Assembly (NCBI GenBank): GCA_905178155.1
Contig: CAJINV010000012.1
Location: 1,740,492-1,804,491, forward strand
DNA: 64,000 nucleotides
Reading direction: 5' to 3'
From: Amoebophrya sp. A120
Taxonomy: Eukaryota; Sar; Dinophyceae; Syndiniales; Amoebophryaceae
Shown: positions 33,301 to 48,300 of the stretch, one piece after another
How the letters are laid out: the number at the start of each line of letters is the position of its first letter
Numbering within the stretch: the stretch's first letter is position 1
Made by a program: the position numbers and the translations under genes
The notes under the pieces: generated by a model
What the model was told of the DNA's origin: nothing
The model's database searches: none
The model's input: only the letters and a program-made list of their open reading frames with translations

Positions 33301-36300
33301 ACTGGTCGAAAAAGCGTCCTTCTGGACCGCTTCCACCGCAAACGGGTTGATGGTTCCATCTAACGTCGAATGCTCCAAGAAATACGCGGAACTTTTTTCT
33401 GTTCTCCCGAACTCGCTGCTTGTCATATCCTCGATGAACTTCGTCATGTTCTGCTTCAACAACCGGAATTTTACCTGCCCGTCCATCTCGTTTTCATCGA
33501 TATCGGTGTCTGTGAAAGAAACCTGCTCCATATGACAGCGCACAACTCGAACTCCCCCTCCTACTGATTTGTCATGCAAAATAGCCAATCCGCCCTTTGA
33601 CTCTTAGCACTGTTTGCATGACAAGTTCTGGTTGGTGCCCAAATAGCACTACACGCTAGTGCAAATTTGTCATGCAAAACCGACATTCTTGCTTAGGCTT
33701 GTATTGCCGTTCATGCGATACAAATGAGGGGGAGGGGGAGTTGTGCACTGTCATACTCCAGCGCCAAATGCCTGTCGTTGATGAACGTCGAGGCGTATCC
33801 TGTGCAAAAGTATCGCACTCGTACTAATCGCAGTCATGCAAGACAAATTTCTTTTTGAAGCGAAATCAGCATGACAAGTTCCATTTGTCATGCTGAGCTA
33901 ATTTGTATTGCAATACTACGAGTACGATGCTTTTGCAGTGCATAAAGCGAAAGGGGTTTGAGTCGCTGCCGGTAAAGTGTCCACCGCGGAACTACTGCCG
34001 AAGGGATAAGCGACCAAAAAGCTGTAGTTCCCGGGAGTTGCTCCTCTTCCGGTGCTAATCTTCGTGTCCTCAAGGATTTCGAATTTGAGACTTTTCGTCA
34101 AATCCTGAGACGTGGCAGTGTAGGAGAATTGTCCGAGTTTTAGCAGGTCCGCATTCGGATTCGTTTTCCTCCCATCAGCCTCCTGCGACAAAAACAAGCC
34201 AACGCCGTGGCTGCTGGATGGTGTAGGGATTTGAACCACGCCCGCGATTTCGCCTAAGTCCAAATCCAAATCATCGAAGTACAAACTGCGCATCGTCGGA
34301 GTAGTACTGGTAGCCGGCTGCGTCAACTCCGCATTCCAATCCTCCACGCGGATGGCAAACCCCATCTGCTTCGCGTACAGCGTTTCCATCAGAAGCTTTT
34401 TCTCATGCGCGTTCGCTAGTTGTGCGCTGTCGAGAAAGGTGCTAAGCGGGCTGGTGAAGTTCTCATACGCGGTCAAAATTGTGTCAACTTGCGGATCCAA
34501 TAGCCGCAACTCCGCGATCTCCTCGCTGCTTCTCGACCGGATGGGGAAAATGACCAGTGTATCCTGACTTGTGAAATCCGCGTTTTCGATCTGCAACAAA
34601 CTCGTAAACCGCAGCTTCTCCGACTCCCAGAACAAGCCTGTGGCTTGGTGGCTTGTTTATCCTGTGCAAAAGCATCGCAGTCGTATTGCAATCATGCATT
34701 ACAAATCTTTTTCTTATAGGTCAATCAGCATTACAAATTTTATTTCTCATGCTGAGGACATTTGTAATGCATTTATACGAGTACTACTTACGATACTTTT
34801 GCATTTCATATTGTTTCCTGCTCGACAACTTCCGGAAAATCGTTCTTGATGAGCGCCGTTTCCGGGATAATTGGCATCACTTCCTCCTTCATAAACGCGA
34901 CGAGAAAGTTGTTCGAAGAAGTACTAGACTGCTGCACTACTCCCGCCTGTAGTTGGTTGTCTGGCGAGTTGTAATTTTCCACTAAATCGTAGCTCAGGGA
35001 AGAATTCGCGATAAACCTGTAGTCCGCGACAGAGGAGGACACCGCATGGACGCCCGGCTTAATTACTTCGGTTTGGTTGATGATATCGAAGCCCGTTGTG
35101 GAGCTCATGACTGACTGCAAACGGCTAGCGCTGATGTCCGCAATTGTTGTCGAAAGTAGACCTGCTGAGGAAGAAGCACCACTATTCGACGGTGGCGGGA
35201 CATAGCTCATCTCGTGCCGGAACAGCGTCTCCCCAAATCCAGCACCATACCTCTGCTCACGGTCTTCGTCTTTGACAGTGGTGGTCCTGTTTTGAAAAGC
35301 AGTACTTCCTCCGGCCATCCACCCGTTACCGGATTCGACGTCGTGAGTTATGAATTGCAAGCGTGTCTGGGTCAGGAAGATTGCCAGGTTTGTTTATGCA
35401 TTTTTTGCATGACCCATGATGTCTGTAATGCCTAACCTAGCATCACAGATATTTAGAGGGCTCCCTGATGCCGATTCCGCATGAGAAATGCCCTCTCCGC
35501 GGATCACAAACTGGCACTGGGCTCCTGCTCTTGCTGGTCATGCAGTAAAGATTTTTTGGGAATCTACGGACAGCATCACAAGTTGCGACCTGCCAGATCC
35601 AGACACATTTGCATTTCATATGAATAAAAGTGGAGCTATTCGTGCTGTAGACCAAATACCCGACGATCAATGGGTTCGCATTGCCGTTCGCGATTTGTTT
35701 TCGTTCCAGTTCTTGGTTGAGAATTTTGCGTAGCCTATATCAAAAGGAAAAATCCGCCCTCCCCGTATCGAAAAGGAAATTTGTGATACTGTTTTTGAGT
35801 TATACCAGTCGAGGTCGACTTGCAATGCTAGAAGGCCAAGAGCCGCAGCCGTGGCCTCGTTTGCAGGCAATTTGTCATGCTGTTTCCCACTTCCAGCCGC
35901 CTCCTGTCATGCTGAAGACGCAAGGCTTTCCCACGCCAGCCAGCACTACAGTCCGCATCTTTTCCCTTCTAGCATGACAAAGCTGATTTGTGGCCACAAA
36001 TCTGCATCACAGATTTCCGTTTTGATATGGGGAGGGGGGATTTTTCTTCTTGATAACCTACAGTTGATATCTTTCTTCCGCAAAGCCGTCGTTTCGCACT
36101 CCTTCTTGTCGAAAGCATAGAAAAATGAACTGCAAAAGTATCGCACTCGTATAAATGCATTACAAATTTTCGCAGCATGAGAAAGAAAATTTGTAATGCG
36201 GATTGATCTTAAAAAAGGGATTTGTAATGCATGATTGCAATACGAGTACGATACTTTTTCACAGGATAAGAGGCGGTTCTTGCTCTGAGTAGTTGTTACA

Positions 36301-39300
36301 ACCGGATAAGCCCTGGTTGCGAGAGTTCCAAACGTCTGGCTGGAACTACTGTACCCACTGCTCGGCTTTTCATCCTCGATCAATTTCTGATAAGTTGAAA
36401 TCGGCTGGGCGTGCCTTAAATCCCCGGAAATCTTGTTTTCCTTCACATTCTTATCCGTGAAATGCGAAATCGTCTCGGACATCTGGAGAAACGCGGCGGG
36501 AGAGGATTGCTGAAAGAATTTCGACTTCGCGTAAATCAGGAAGTACTTGCTTCTTGCTAAAAACTTCTCCTCGTTCTCCTTCAAAGACAAGAACGGGTTG
36601 TAGAAATTCGCCGCGGTTCGAACATTATCGACCGATAAACTGTTCACATTCTCAAAAACCTCCCGTCTGGCGATGTTGCTCGCCCCGCCGTAGAAATTCA
36701 CCAGAGAGGGGCACTGGAAGGAGGATAAAGTTGCGTGTCTCCTCGCGTTAGTGACAGAAATCGTTGTGTCCAAGCTGAAATCCTCTGCTGCCGTCGCCGT
36801 GGTTGAAGATACAGCAGTTGAGTAGGACTTCGTGTATGGTTTCAAAAGATTTCCGCTATCCGCAAACTTTTCCTTCTTCACCAGTTCCGTGCTTTTATCC
36901 TGTGCAAAACTATCGCACTCGTAGTAATTGCATTCATGCATTACAAATTTTTTTCTTAAGGTAAATCCGCATGACAAATTTTATTTCTCATGCTGGGGAA
37001 ATTCGTAATGCATTTATACGAGTACGATACTTGTGCACAGGATAGTTTTCCGGCAGAAACAACTTCACGGGGAACTCCGGGAAGGGAGTTTTGAAAACAA
37101 ACTTCGTCAGCCCAAACTCTTTCTGCTTTGTTGAATTTGACAAAAGAAGCAGGTTTGGATTCCCACCGGAATAGTCGCTGGTCGTCACGTCAATGACGGT
37201 GGCGAATTCTTCTGTTGTTAGTCCGTCTGGCATAGTCTTGTTGTAGGAGAAAACTTCTTTAAACCCGCCAAAAGCCATCTCCTCCGCCGTGTGCGCGTGA
37301 ATCGCATTGTAGAGATACTCTTGGGTCACCTGCGAGTCCTCGACAGCACTTGTCATGCTGGACTGACTGGATGAAAACCCTTTTTCCAGCACAAAGTTCC
37401 GCCCCAAAGGGTTGTTCGCCGTCCAATTTGGATACAAGGCAATAACATCCTGGACGAAGGAAGAGAACTTCCCTTCGGAGCTCTCAAAATAACTGGACAA
37501 CTGCGGTTGCACCCGCATCGCATTTGCGAGAGCCGCTGCATTTGGAACAATTTGCTCTGCCGTGATTTTCTGCGCATTTTCCTTGCTCCTTTCGGAAAGA
37601 ATGGTAACCGGATAGCCCTCCAATAAATACCTCTCATCGTCCGTCGGAACTCCGAAAATTGCTGGTTCAACAGCACTTGTAGTGCCACCACCACTACCTG
37701 CTTTCAACCCCATCGGCGGAAGCCCTTGTAAGTCCTGCAATATCTCCCGTTTCCCGCTCTTCGAGAGCGAAAAAGGCGAGTAGAAAAACGTGTAATTGTG
37801 CGCATCCCTCTGACTGTTCCGCACGTCCCCCGGAGGCCAGAACTCCTGCGCAGAATCAAACCCGGAGATCTTGCTGGCGAGTTCGTTCAACCGTTTGTCC
37901 TCAAACACCACTGTGCTGTAGATCTGATTTCTATTCCCGAAGTTTTTGTCCATTGGATTCATGTTCATCCTTTGCTGGACAGTCAATGCGGCTAGTTTGT
38001 TCGCATCCAAGTAATTCGCCGGGTTGTTTTCCTCCTCTATTCGGATTACCCTTGTGTTCCGCCCGGTCGTACTGTTCGAAGTGTAAATGGCTAATTCCGA
38101 GATCGTATCAAATGCAAAAATATCTGGGAGGTCTAGACACTTGTAATGCTAAAAGTGAATGAGACGAGTTCCACTGCAATATGGAGCCAAGCATGGCAAA
38201 TTTTTGGGCTCCAGTGTGTTGCGTGTTCCGCATGGCAAGAAACTGCGTTTTTGCATGACAGGTAAGAAGACAGCTTCGTGCCCATGCGTCACAGATTCTT
38301 GAGCCATGTCAGACATGCATGACAAATGTAGCAATCTTCCAGACGCAGACACTTTTGCATTTGATAGATCAAATTCTGCGAAAACTCATCCACCGTTTGT
38401 CCCCAATTCAAGAACCCGGAAATCTCGTTGAAATCTGGATCCGTGTCCACGGCGAAGAAATCTTTGAAGGAGACAAAATTATCCCGAAGGATTGTCCCGC
38501 CGGCTGTCGGGTCTTGCTTCGAAGGGACAGATATCAAGTGCAAATATATCTGCGATGGAAGGTTGCCGGGTTTGTCATGTATATTTTTCATGACCCATCG
38601 TGCCTGTAATGCATGACTTAGCATCGCAGATTTTTGGAAAGCTTTCTGATGCCTACTCCGCATGACAAATGCCCTCCTCGCGTAGCACAATCCGGGCTCC
38701 TCTTGTTGGTCATGCAATACAGATTTTTTTAGAATCCAAAGACAGCATGACAAGTTTGGATCCTTCCAGACCCCGACATATTTGCAATGTATAACAGAAT
38801 TCGCGTACACGTAGCTGGACTCGGAAATCAAACTCGCGTAGTCGGAAGCGACGCCGTATCATGTGCAAAAGTATCGCACTCGTACAGATGCAAGTCTTGC
38901 ATTACAAATCTTGTTTCCATGGCAAATCTGCATTACGAATTTTATTTCTCATGCTGGGGAAATTTGTAAATGTAATGCATCTATACGAGCACGATGCTTT
39001 TGCAATTCATAGGCCGCCGGCCACATTGATGATCTTGGATTTCGAGGGGGAAGCGGAGTAGAGAGAGGAGATATGCTGGCTACTAGTACTGGAAGATGCT
39101 GCTGCTGCGCTGGCTGAAGGTGCAGTCGCTCCTCCCAGCGCTGCGACGTTCCAGGTCTCTTTCGACCCCCCGTGATTCGCTTTCAAGTGTGTCACTGTCG
39201 TGACTGTTCTTTCACTTTCCACTTCAAAATCACCCTCGTAAACCACCGTCGCTTTCTTTTCAAATTCCGTGTCATTCATTAACTGGGAAAAGACCAGACT

Positions 39301-42300
39301 GCCCATCGAAGAAGCACCTTGCTGAACAATTCCCGTGGAGTTTATGCAACACAAATCTTCCGTTCCCGTACAGCAGACACAAAATGTTGCATCCCAAATT
39401 TTTCCCCAGCTGAAAGCACGCCACTTGCCATGCTGAATAGGCTTGAAGGAAAAGGTTTGTCATGCACAAACCGCGTGCGTATGTGTGCGGGAACATGAAA
39501 TTCGCTGTGCATAAGGTTTGTCTCCATCACAGCGTAGCTTCTACTCTGCTTTTCCTGAAACCAATTCCCGGCGAAAATTTCCCACTTCTCATTCCCCGAA
39601 AAGTACGTGTTTTCTGGGATCTTCAACGAAAGCGCAACAACCGGGTACGCCACTTTTCCGGCGGCGCAGTACTGTTTCAAATATCGTGAGCAAAAACGAC
39701 CCTACCCCAGAGTTGTCATGCAGATTTGGAATGACAGGAAAACTTCAACTTGTGATGCGCACCCCCATGGTAGATATTTAGAGTCGTGTTTTGGAATTTG
39801 TCATGCTGCAAACAGGATAAGCGCATGGATTTGTAACGCGGCTGTCCTTGCTAACGTGCACTGCACTACGGACTGCAACTTGTCATGCGTGACTGCCAAC
39901 ACTTTTCGGCTTGTGTTGCAAAGTCTCCATCTTGACTATGGGGCGCGGACGTTTCTTTTCCTCAGGATATCAAAAGGTCGAAGGTTTCGGTGTCGTCCTC
40001 TGTCTGTGCGAGAAAATCTGTGTTTATCATGAGAAAAAAGTGTTACAGTTACACACTCAGATGCAAGACCAGCAAGACAGGAAACCTCTGTCATGCAGGA
40101 AATGCTTCCCAGCCCCATTTCATAGGTGTTTTCCCTTAGAGTCTGCGCATTACAAGTTTTCTTTGCTATGCGGACCAACTTTGTGATGCTGTAATTGCAA
40201 TAGACAATAGAGCTGATGCTGTAATTGCAACAAATGTGTAACCGTAACACTTTTTTCGTGCGATAGTGTTGCTGGAGGAAGTACTTCTAGGGGACGAAGA
40301 ACTGTAGCTCAATTTCACTGCGCTGACGCGTAGTTGTGCGGTAGAAACAGCAACTCGCGTGCTGTTCATGTAGGACTTCAACTTGATCACGTTGCTGCCG
40401 ACCTTCATGAAGCTACTGCCAGCACCCCTTGGAATCTGGATTGCGGTCGGTAAAAAGCTGTAGCTGGACATAGACTCTAATTGTCCTCCGCTCGTCGGTG
40501 GGAATTCGACCAGATTCCCAATACTCCGCCCGTTGACCAAAACCTGTGCGTAGAAACTTTCCGTTGTATCGTGAGAAAAAACTGTTACAGTTACACACCC
40601 TGATGCAAGACCAGCAAGACAGATAACCTCTGTCATGCAGGAAATGCTTGCCAGCCTCATTTCGTGCGTGTTTTCCCTTATAGTCTGCGCATTACAAGTT
40701 TTCTTGACCATGCAGAGCAACTTTGTTATGCTAAAATTGCAACATCTGTGTAACTGTAGCACTTTTTTCCTGTGATACGTTGCGGCGGAGTCATAGTAGT
40801 ACTCGAAATTCACTTCGTAGAAGAAATCCCCAGACGAACTTATGACACGCTCAGACGTTACAATCTCAACTGTTACAATAGAGTCTGGATTTTGTGATGC
40901 AAGAAGTGCATGATGATCTAGCCAAGTCGCATAGGATTGCGCATGACAAGTTCTGGAGTGCCAAACCGCACTAGAATCTGGCAAAATTTGTATTGCGAAA
41001 AGCGCAAGACTCTGCACGTTCCTCATGCGTTTCATGCGAAGGCAAGTTCCTGACTCTATTGCAACGTCTGAGATTGTAACACCTGAGCAGGTTATAAATC
41101 TTGAGCGACTCGACGGAGGTGCAGGCGCGCAATCCGGAATCTCCCACTGCAAGTAGTCGGTCGTGTCTGCCTGTAAGGTCGCGCGCACAACACTGCCACC
41201 ATCCACTGCTTGTAAGTGCTATCGTATGAAAAAAGTGTTTCACTGTAAGGATTTTGCAAGTTTTGCATCACAAGTTTGTTCTACATCACAGAGAAAATTT
41301 GCCATGCAAGATTCCTAAGGGAATACACAGCTAAAAATCCACTGTCTTGCATGTGTAGCAAGACAAATACTTCTCAGATACATTTTCTGCATTACAAGTT
41401 TACAGTGAAACAGTTTTTTCTTGCGATAAGTGCTGCGAGTACCCCTGCAGGTATTTTCCGTGCTTCGCGAGAATATCAGAATTCCTCACCACCTTCCCGT
41501 TGTTCAACTTTGCGTTCGTTAATTTCAGCTCTTCCTGCTTCTCGGACGGGCGGCTGGATTTGTAACTGAACCCGAGATCCACGACAGAAAAGGTCCCGCT
41601 GCAATTCCCCGCAGAGGAGAAGATCGATTTTTGATCCACACCCCCACCAGACTGTAAGTTATTCCCGTACTTCGCGTAGGAATGGTGGTTTTTGTTGCCC
41701 GATAGCACGTCGCTCATCTTCAGCCCGTCGCCCTGCAAGTTCGGGCACGTCATGTTGGGAAAAAAAGGGCCAACGTAGTCGATTCCGTTCCAGGTGCCGT
41801 AGAAGGAATTCGCCAGCTCTTCGTCCGCGATGGGTTTGTAGGTGAGGCCGGGAAGAGTTGATAAGACTTTCAAGTCTGAGAAGTCTGTCGTGGTTAGATT
41901 CAAGTAAATTTTCCCGAACAGCTCTTTCTCGTTCGTACTGCTATCCAAAAACGTCCTTTCCACGGTGAACTGCTGTACATACTTGATTGCATCCAGAGAG
42001 ACATTCCAAGTCAAGAACCCTGCGTATGGCGTTCTCAACTGTTACATTCTCAACCGCTGCATGAATTTGTGATGCAAGCATGGCAAAAGTGCAAGAGGTC
42101 ACCTTGCGCGTCTTGCATGACAGATCTGGCAAAGGCCCCCAGACTGTTCGGCTCTTCGAGAATTTGTCATGCGAAGCAGCTTGATCGTGTCGATTCTGAT
42201 TGTGATTTTGCATTACAAATCATGTAACAGTTGAGAATGTAACGTTTGAGAACGCCATACAGCGATTTCCGTTTGATCCAGGTCGTGATCCAAAAACCGC

Positions 42301-45300
42301 GGGGTGATCGGGCTCGCGTCGCGGTCGGACAGAGTCAGGTAGTAGGGGGAATCTTGAGTCCAGGTCTGCATTTGCTGGGCAGCACCAGCAGCCGCTGTGC
42401 TAGTACTAGTACTGCTTGCTGTAGAAGTTGTTGCTAATGGTTCCACCTTCGCTGCAGCGGAGAGCTCGAAATAGCCGTAGTTCACGCGTAATTCCTGTTT
42501 CGTGATGGCGGAAATGTAGCCCGAATCTTGTGCGGCGAAAATGTCCACGTCCGCCGGGATCGTCAGGTTGAGTTCGTGCGGCTTGTGGGTTCTCAGCGTT
42601 TGCAGACTGGACGCGGAGGAGAACGCGGAATGGGTTTGAGGGTGAAAAATTTCTGCTGAACACAGGGCTAGCTTCTTGTGAGTTTGGCGGGGCTGTCTGC
42701 CAGCAGTACGGAAACACACACCTGCGCCTGGCGTCACATCGGGGACCTTGTCTGGCGCCAAATGGCGTCACGGGGACCTTGCGTGGCGCCACGTGGATCC
42801 TGCGTGGCGCCACGTGGCGTCACGGAGATCCTGCGTGGCGCCACGGGAAACCTGCGTGGCGCCACGTGGCGTCACGGGGACCTGGCGTGGCGCCACGTGG
42901 CGTCACGGGGATTCTGCGTGGCGTCACGGGAATCCTGCGTGGCGCCACGTGGCGTCACGGGGACCTGGCGTGGCGCCACGTGGCGTCACGGGGATCCTGC
43001 GTGGCGTCACGGGGACCTGGCGTGGCGCCACGTGGCGTCACGGGGATCCTGCGTGGCGTCACGGGAATCCTGCGTGGCGCCACGTGGCGTCACGGGGACC
43101 TTGCGTGGCGTCACGGGAATCCTGCGTGGCGCCACGTGGCGTCACGGGGACCTTGCGTGGCGCCACGTGGCGTCACGCGGACCCTGCGTGGCGCCACGGG
43201 GATCCTGCGTGGCGTCACGGGAATCCTGCGTGGCGCCACGTGGCGTCACGGGGATCCTGCGTGGCGTCACGGGAATCCTGCGTGGCGCCACGTGGCGTCA
43301 CGGGGACCTTGCGTGGCGTCACGGGGCGTCACGCGGACCCTGCGTGGCGCCACGGGGATCCTGCGTGGCGTCACGGGAATCCTGCGTGGCGCCACGTGGC
43401 GTCACGGGGATCCTGCGTGGCGTCACGGGAATCCTGCGTGGCGCCACGTGGCGTCACGGGGACCTTGCGTGGCGTCACGGGGCGTCACGCGGACCCTGCG
43501 TGGCGCCACGGGGATCCTGCGTGGCGTCACGGGAATCCTGCGTGGCGCCACGTGGCGTCACGGGGATCCTGCGTGGCGTCACGGGAATCCTGCGTGGCGC
43601 CACGTGGCGTCACGGGGACCTTGCGTGGCGCCACGTGGCGTCACGCGGACCCTGCGTGGCGCCACGGGGATCCTGCGTGGCGTCACGGGAATCCTGCGTG
43701 GCGCCACGTGGCGTCACGGGGATCCTGCGTGGCGTCACGGGAATCCTGCCTGGCGCCACGTGGCGTCACGGGGACCTTGCGTGGCGTCACGGGGACCTGG
43801 CGTGGCGCCACGTGGCGTCACGGAGATCTTGCGTGGCGCCACGGGAAACCTGCGTGGCGCCACGTGGCGTCACGGAGGTCCTGCGTGGCGCCACGGGAAA
43901 CCTGCGTGGCGCCACGGGGATCCTGCGTGGCGCCACGTGGCGTCACGTGCTGGACCTGAATTCAGGTCTTCGACTAGACCTGAACTCAGGTCCCCGACTA
44001 GACCTGAATTCAGGTCTCCGGCTGGACCTGAATTCAGGTCTCCGACTAGACCTGAATTCAGGTCTCCGGCTGGACCTGAATTCAGGTCCCCGGCTGGACC
44101 TGAATTCAGGTCTCCGACTAGACCTGAATTCAGGTCCCCGACTAGACCTGAATTCAGGTCCCCGGCTGGACCTGAATTCAGGTCTCCGACTAGACCTGAA
44201 TTCAGGTCCCCGACTAGACCTGAATTCAGGTCCCCGGCTGGACCTGAATTCAGGTCTCCGACTAGACCTGAATTCAGGTCCCCGACTAGACCTGAATTCA
44301 GGTCCCCGGCTGGACCTGAATTCAGGTCTCCGACTAGACCTGAATTCAGGTCTCCGGCTGCACCTGAATTCAGGTCCCCGGCTGGACCTGAATTCAGGTC
44401 TCCGACTAGACCTGAATTCAGGTCCCCGACTAGACCTGAATTCAGGTCTCCGGCTAGACCTGAATTCAGGTCTCCGACTAGACCTGAATTCAGGTCCCCG
44501 ACTAGACCTGAATTCAGGTCCCCGACTGGACCTGAATTCAGGTCCCCGACTGGACCTGAATTCATGTCCCCGGCTGGACCTGAATTCAGGTTCTCCGCTG
44601 GGCCGGAATTCAGGTTCCCGCCGGACCCGATTGAATTCATGTCGCCCTGACGTTGGGGTGACGCTCTTGACTTCCCGAACGCCCGAAGATAATCGTCAAA
44701 ATTTTTCACCTTCATACGGCAACCCAGACGTGCTTAATAGCAAGCTCGCATTGTACGACCCATCCGCAGCTCCAGTGGCGACGCCCATTACAACCGCTAC
44801 TGCTGAAGTGGTTGCACTGGCACCGGTTGGCGAAAAGTAGCTGGAATAAGTCGAGACGAAAGCCGCGGCGCCGTCGTCGCTGCTCGATACATCAGCTGCT
44901 GATGATGTCGCAGTTAGCCACTCGGTGTAATTGTCGATCTTCGCTATTGGTACCTCGAAAACCAGTTTCTTCTTCGACAAAACTGCGTAGTCCTCGGCGT
45001 AGTAAGTTGGAAATTCGAACGTTGGAACAACGGTAGTCGTGACCGTCACACTCGCATTCAGTGTTGCGTTCGGGTCGAATTCCACCCCTGTCGCGTTTGG
45101 ATCTATCTCCACTACCGGAGTCGCAACGAACGGCAGCTGCAAATACAGCCCCCTCTGGTCACTCGCGTTCACGGCCCACACCTGCATGGAGACCTGCAGA
45201 CTCTCCACGTGGGAAGCAAGATTGGTCACGCCCTGGTCGAACTTCATACTCGTCGTGTTCTCGTACAAAGGGAGAACGGATAACTCCAGCTGCCCTCCGA

Positions 45301-48300
45301 TTTCCCGCTGGTCTAAATCGAGATCCTCGAACACCGGCTCGGTTATAACCGCGTGGTTGTCGTAAAACAATCGGTGAAATTTCCGCGCCTCCACCGCGTA
45401 GAGAAAGTTCTGCTCGCCGAGGACGTTTTCGGCGAGGCAAATGATGTGTGTGTATTCTTTCGTCGCGGAAAGAGTTCGGTTTTGGTTTCTTATCGATTCT
45501 TGGACGAGTGTCGATTTTGGAATTTCGTATTGCTGGATAAATTCCGTGTTGTACAAACTTGTGTTGCTGTTCGCCGTTATTGTTGTTGTACTGGCATAGT
45601 AGCCTCCGATTCTTTCTGGATCGACACTGATCCCACTCGCCGCAGCAACGGAAGCTTTCGTGTAGCTTTTCACAATGAAGTATCAAATGTAAAAATGTCT
45701 GGGTCTGGAAGATTTTTAGATTTGTCATGCACATTTTCCATGACCCATGACGTCTGTGATGCATGCCGTAGCATCACAGATTTTTAGAGCGCTTTCTGAT
45801 GCCTCTACCGCATGACAAATGCCCTCTCCGCGTAGCCAAAATTGCATTCTTTTTGCTGGTCATACAATACAGATTTTTTTGGAATCCAAATGCAGCATCA
45901 CAAGTTCGGACACTTCCAGACCCAGACATTTTTACATTTGATATGAAGTCCTTGTAATTCTTCAAGCTGCTGGTTTCCGTCACCGGGCCTATCAAATGTA
46001 AAAATGTCTGGGTCTGGAAAATTGCTACATTTGTCATGCATGTCTGATATGGCTCAAGAATCTGTGATGCATGGGCACAAAGCTGTCCTCTTACCTGTCA
46101 TGCAAAAACGCAGTTTGCTATGCGGAACACGCAACACATAGGAGCCCAAAAATTTGTCATGCTTGGCTCCGTATTGCAGTGGAACTCCCATTCACTTTTA
46201 GCATTACAAATTTCCAGACCCAGACATTTTTACATTTCATAGGTCCTGTCGACGTGCTATTCACCCCACCCGTGTCGTCGTGGAAATCGACGGAAAAGAG
46301 GAGTTTTTTATCCTCGACCAAGCCTGCATCTCCTTCCGTTGCGAAGATCATCGGGTAGTCGATACCCGGAGGTTATCAAATGCAAATATGTCTGGGTCTG
46401 GAAAGTTGTGATGCTAATGTCCGAATGATACGCAACCTGTATTAGGGGGCCGCGCATGACACGTTTCTGAGGAGCTATGTCTCGCATGACACATGGCTTT
46501 TTGCATGGCAAACAAGCGGCACGACTGTAGCGCACCAAGCATGACAGACTTTTCTGTCTTGTCAGCCAAGCATGACAGACTTGCACTCTTCCAGACCCCG
46601 ACGTACTTATTTGCCGTGGATAGGGGTAGCTGCATCTGCTCTGCTGCGTACATCTGCAGAGGTGATAATTTGTACGGTAGCTCCCCCAGCACTTTCGACG
46701 ATTTCGTGTACAATATGCATTGCAAAAGTATCGTACTAGTATAAAACGCATTACAAATTTTCCCAAGAAAAAAAATTCAATTTGTCATGCTATTTCAGGT
46801 AGAAAGTTGGATTTGTCATGCATATCTGCAATTAGTACGAGTACGATACTTTTGCACAGGATATACAAGCTCTCCTCGCAAATCTCCGAGTTGTTGTAGA
46901 AACACAGCGGCTTGGGACTGCTCGCAGCATTGGAAGTTATGGTAGATGTGTTGCTAGTCAGCAAGTTCGGTCCGGGGAGAATTTTCGCCAAATAGAAGTT
47001 CAATCTTTCCACCACCGGTTGTTTCGTTTTAATCCTGTAATCGTCCAACAAACTCGTTATGTTCTTGGTACTCGTCGTTTCAAAATTGCCGACCTGCAAA
47101 TAGTAGTCCAAGTACCCGCCGATCTCGTTTTTGTCAAAATCTAAGTCGATGAAGTTCGTGATATTCGCTGTTAGATCCAAATCGTTGAACTCAAAAGTCT
47201 GCCGATCGCCCGAAAACCACTTGATAGATAAAGCGTCGGTCTGCTTGTACGTCGGATCGGTGGTTTTCGCGACTTGTAGCAGATTATTCCACTGGCCCAC
47301 CGGGCTGGTACTAGTTCCGGCAGAGTACTTGTCCGCGGTCGCGGAGCCGGCGATTCTGATATCCACCCCGACTACTTTATTCAACAAATTCGACTTCCCG
47401 TAGAGGAGTATCCACTGCAAATCTGTCTGGGTCTGGAGGGATGCAAGATTTGTCATGCATCTCGCGGACGACAGACAACATGGGCTGTAGTGCACGCAGA
47501 AACATCATAGATTTTACGAGTCCTTCCTGATTCCTATCCCGCATGACAAATCTGTCTTTCGCTTAGCAAGAAGTGGGCAGCTTTTTGGTTTCATGCAACA
47601 CAGATTTTGTTGTAGTTGAGAGTTCGCATGACAAGTTCCATCCTTCCAGACCCAGACATATTTGCATTGGATAAGCAGGGATCCGGCTTGATCGATCCCC
47701 GTCGGCTGGTTGGTGACGTTTGCCAAAAAGGAGGACTCTGGGTATAACCCGCTCAGGTGTTACAATCTCAAACGTTACAATAGAGTCCGGGATTTGTCTT
47801 GCATCATGAGCATGACAGACACGCAGACCGTTCCACTTTCTGCAATACAAATTTCGCCAGATTGTAGTGCGGTTTGGGACTCCGACTCCGGAACTTGTCA
47901 TGCGCAGTCCTATCAGAGTTGGCTAGATCATGCATTTCTTGCATCACAGATTTCCAGATTCTATTCGTAACGTTTGAGATGGTAACTTTTGAGCAGGTCA
48001 TACTGGATCCGCGTACGCGGCTTTGAAGGATTGCAAATCGGTAAATTCTATGGATTGCACCAAATAGGGCTGGGTTTGGAAGAGTGCATGTTTCTCATGC
48101 TTGTCTGGCATGACTCTTAAATCTGTCACGCACCTTACCCAAGAGCCCCACCTTGCTGCCATGCAGAAGCGCAGTTTGTCATGCAGAATAGGCAACACCT
48201 AGAAGCTCAAAAGCTTGTCATGCTGTGCCAGCACTTGTGGCCTCTTCATGATACGCCACCCAGCATCACAAGTTTCCAGACCCAGACATTTTTACAATCC

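Larger units (their letters stand above)
42656..44709 (-). other. GT-AG intron inflated by minisatellites
   Basis: 2,054 nt, donor GAAG|GTGAAA, acceptor CCTGTGTTCAG|CA, giving YEAEIFHPQ in frame. Nearly all of it is the two satellite arrays listed separately. It lacks TAT...ATA ends and a 5-bp repeat. Confidence 0.85.

Noticed and set aside
42678..44840. Long plus-strand ORFs (720, 623 and 403 codons) with WRHGDPAWRH- or LDLNSG-type repeats
   Set aside because: They are translations of the minisatellites inside a GT-AG intron of the minus-strand gene. Several frames are open at once and the minus gene's flanking exons explain the region.
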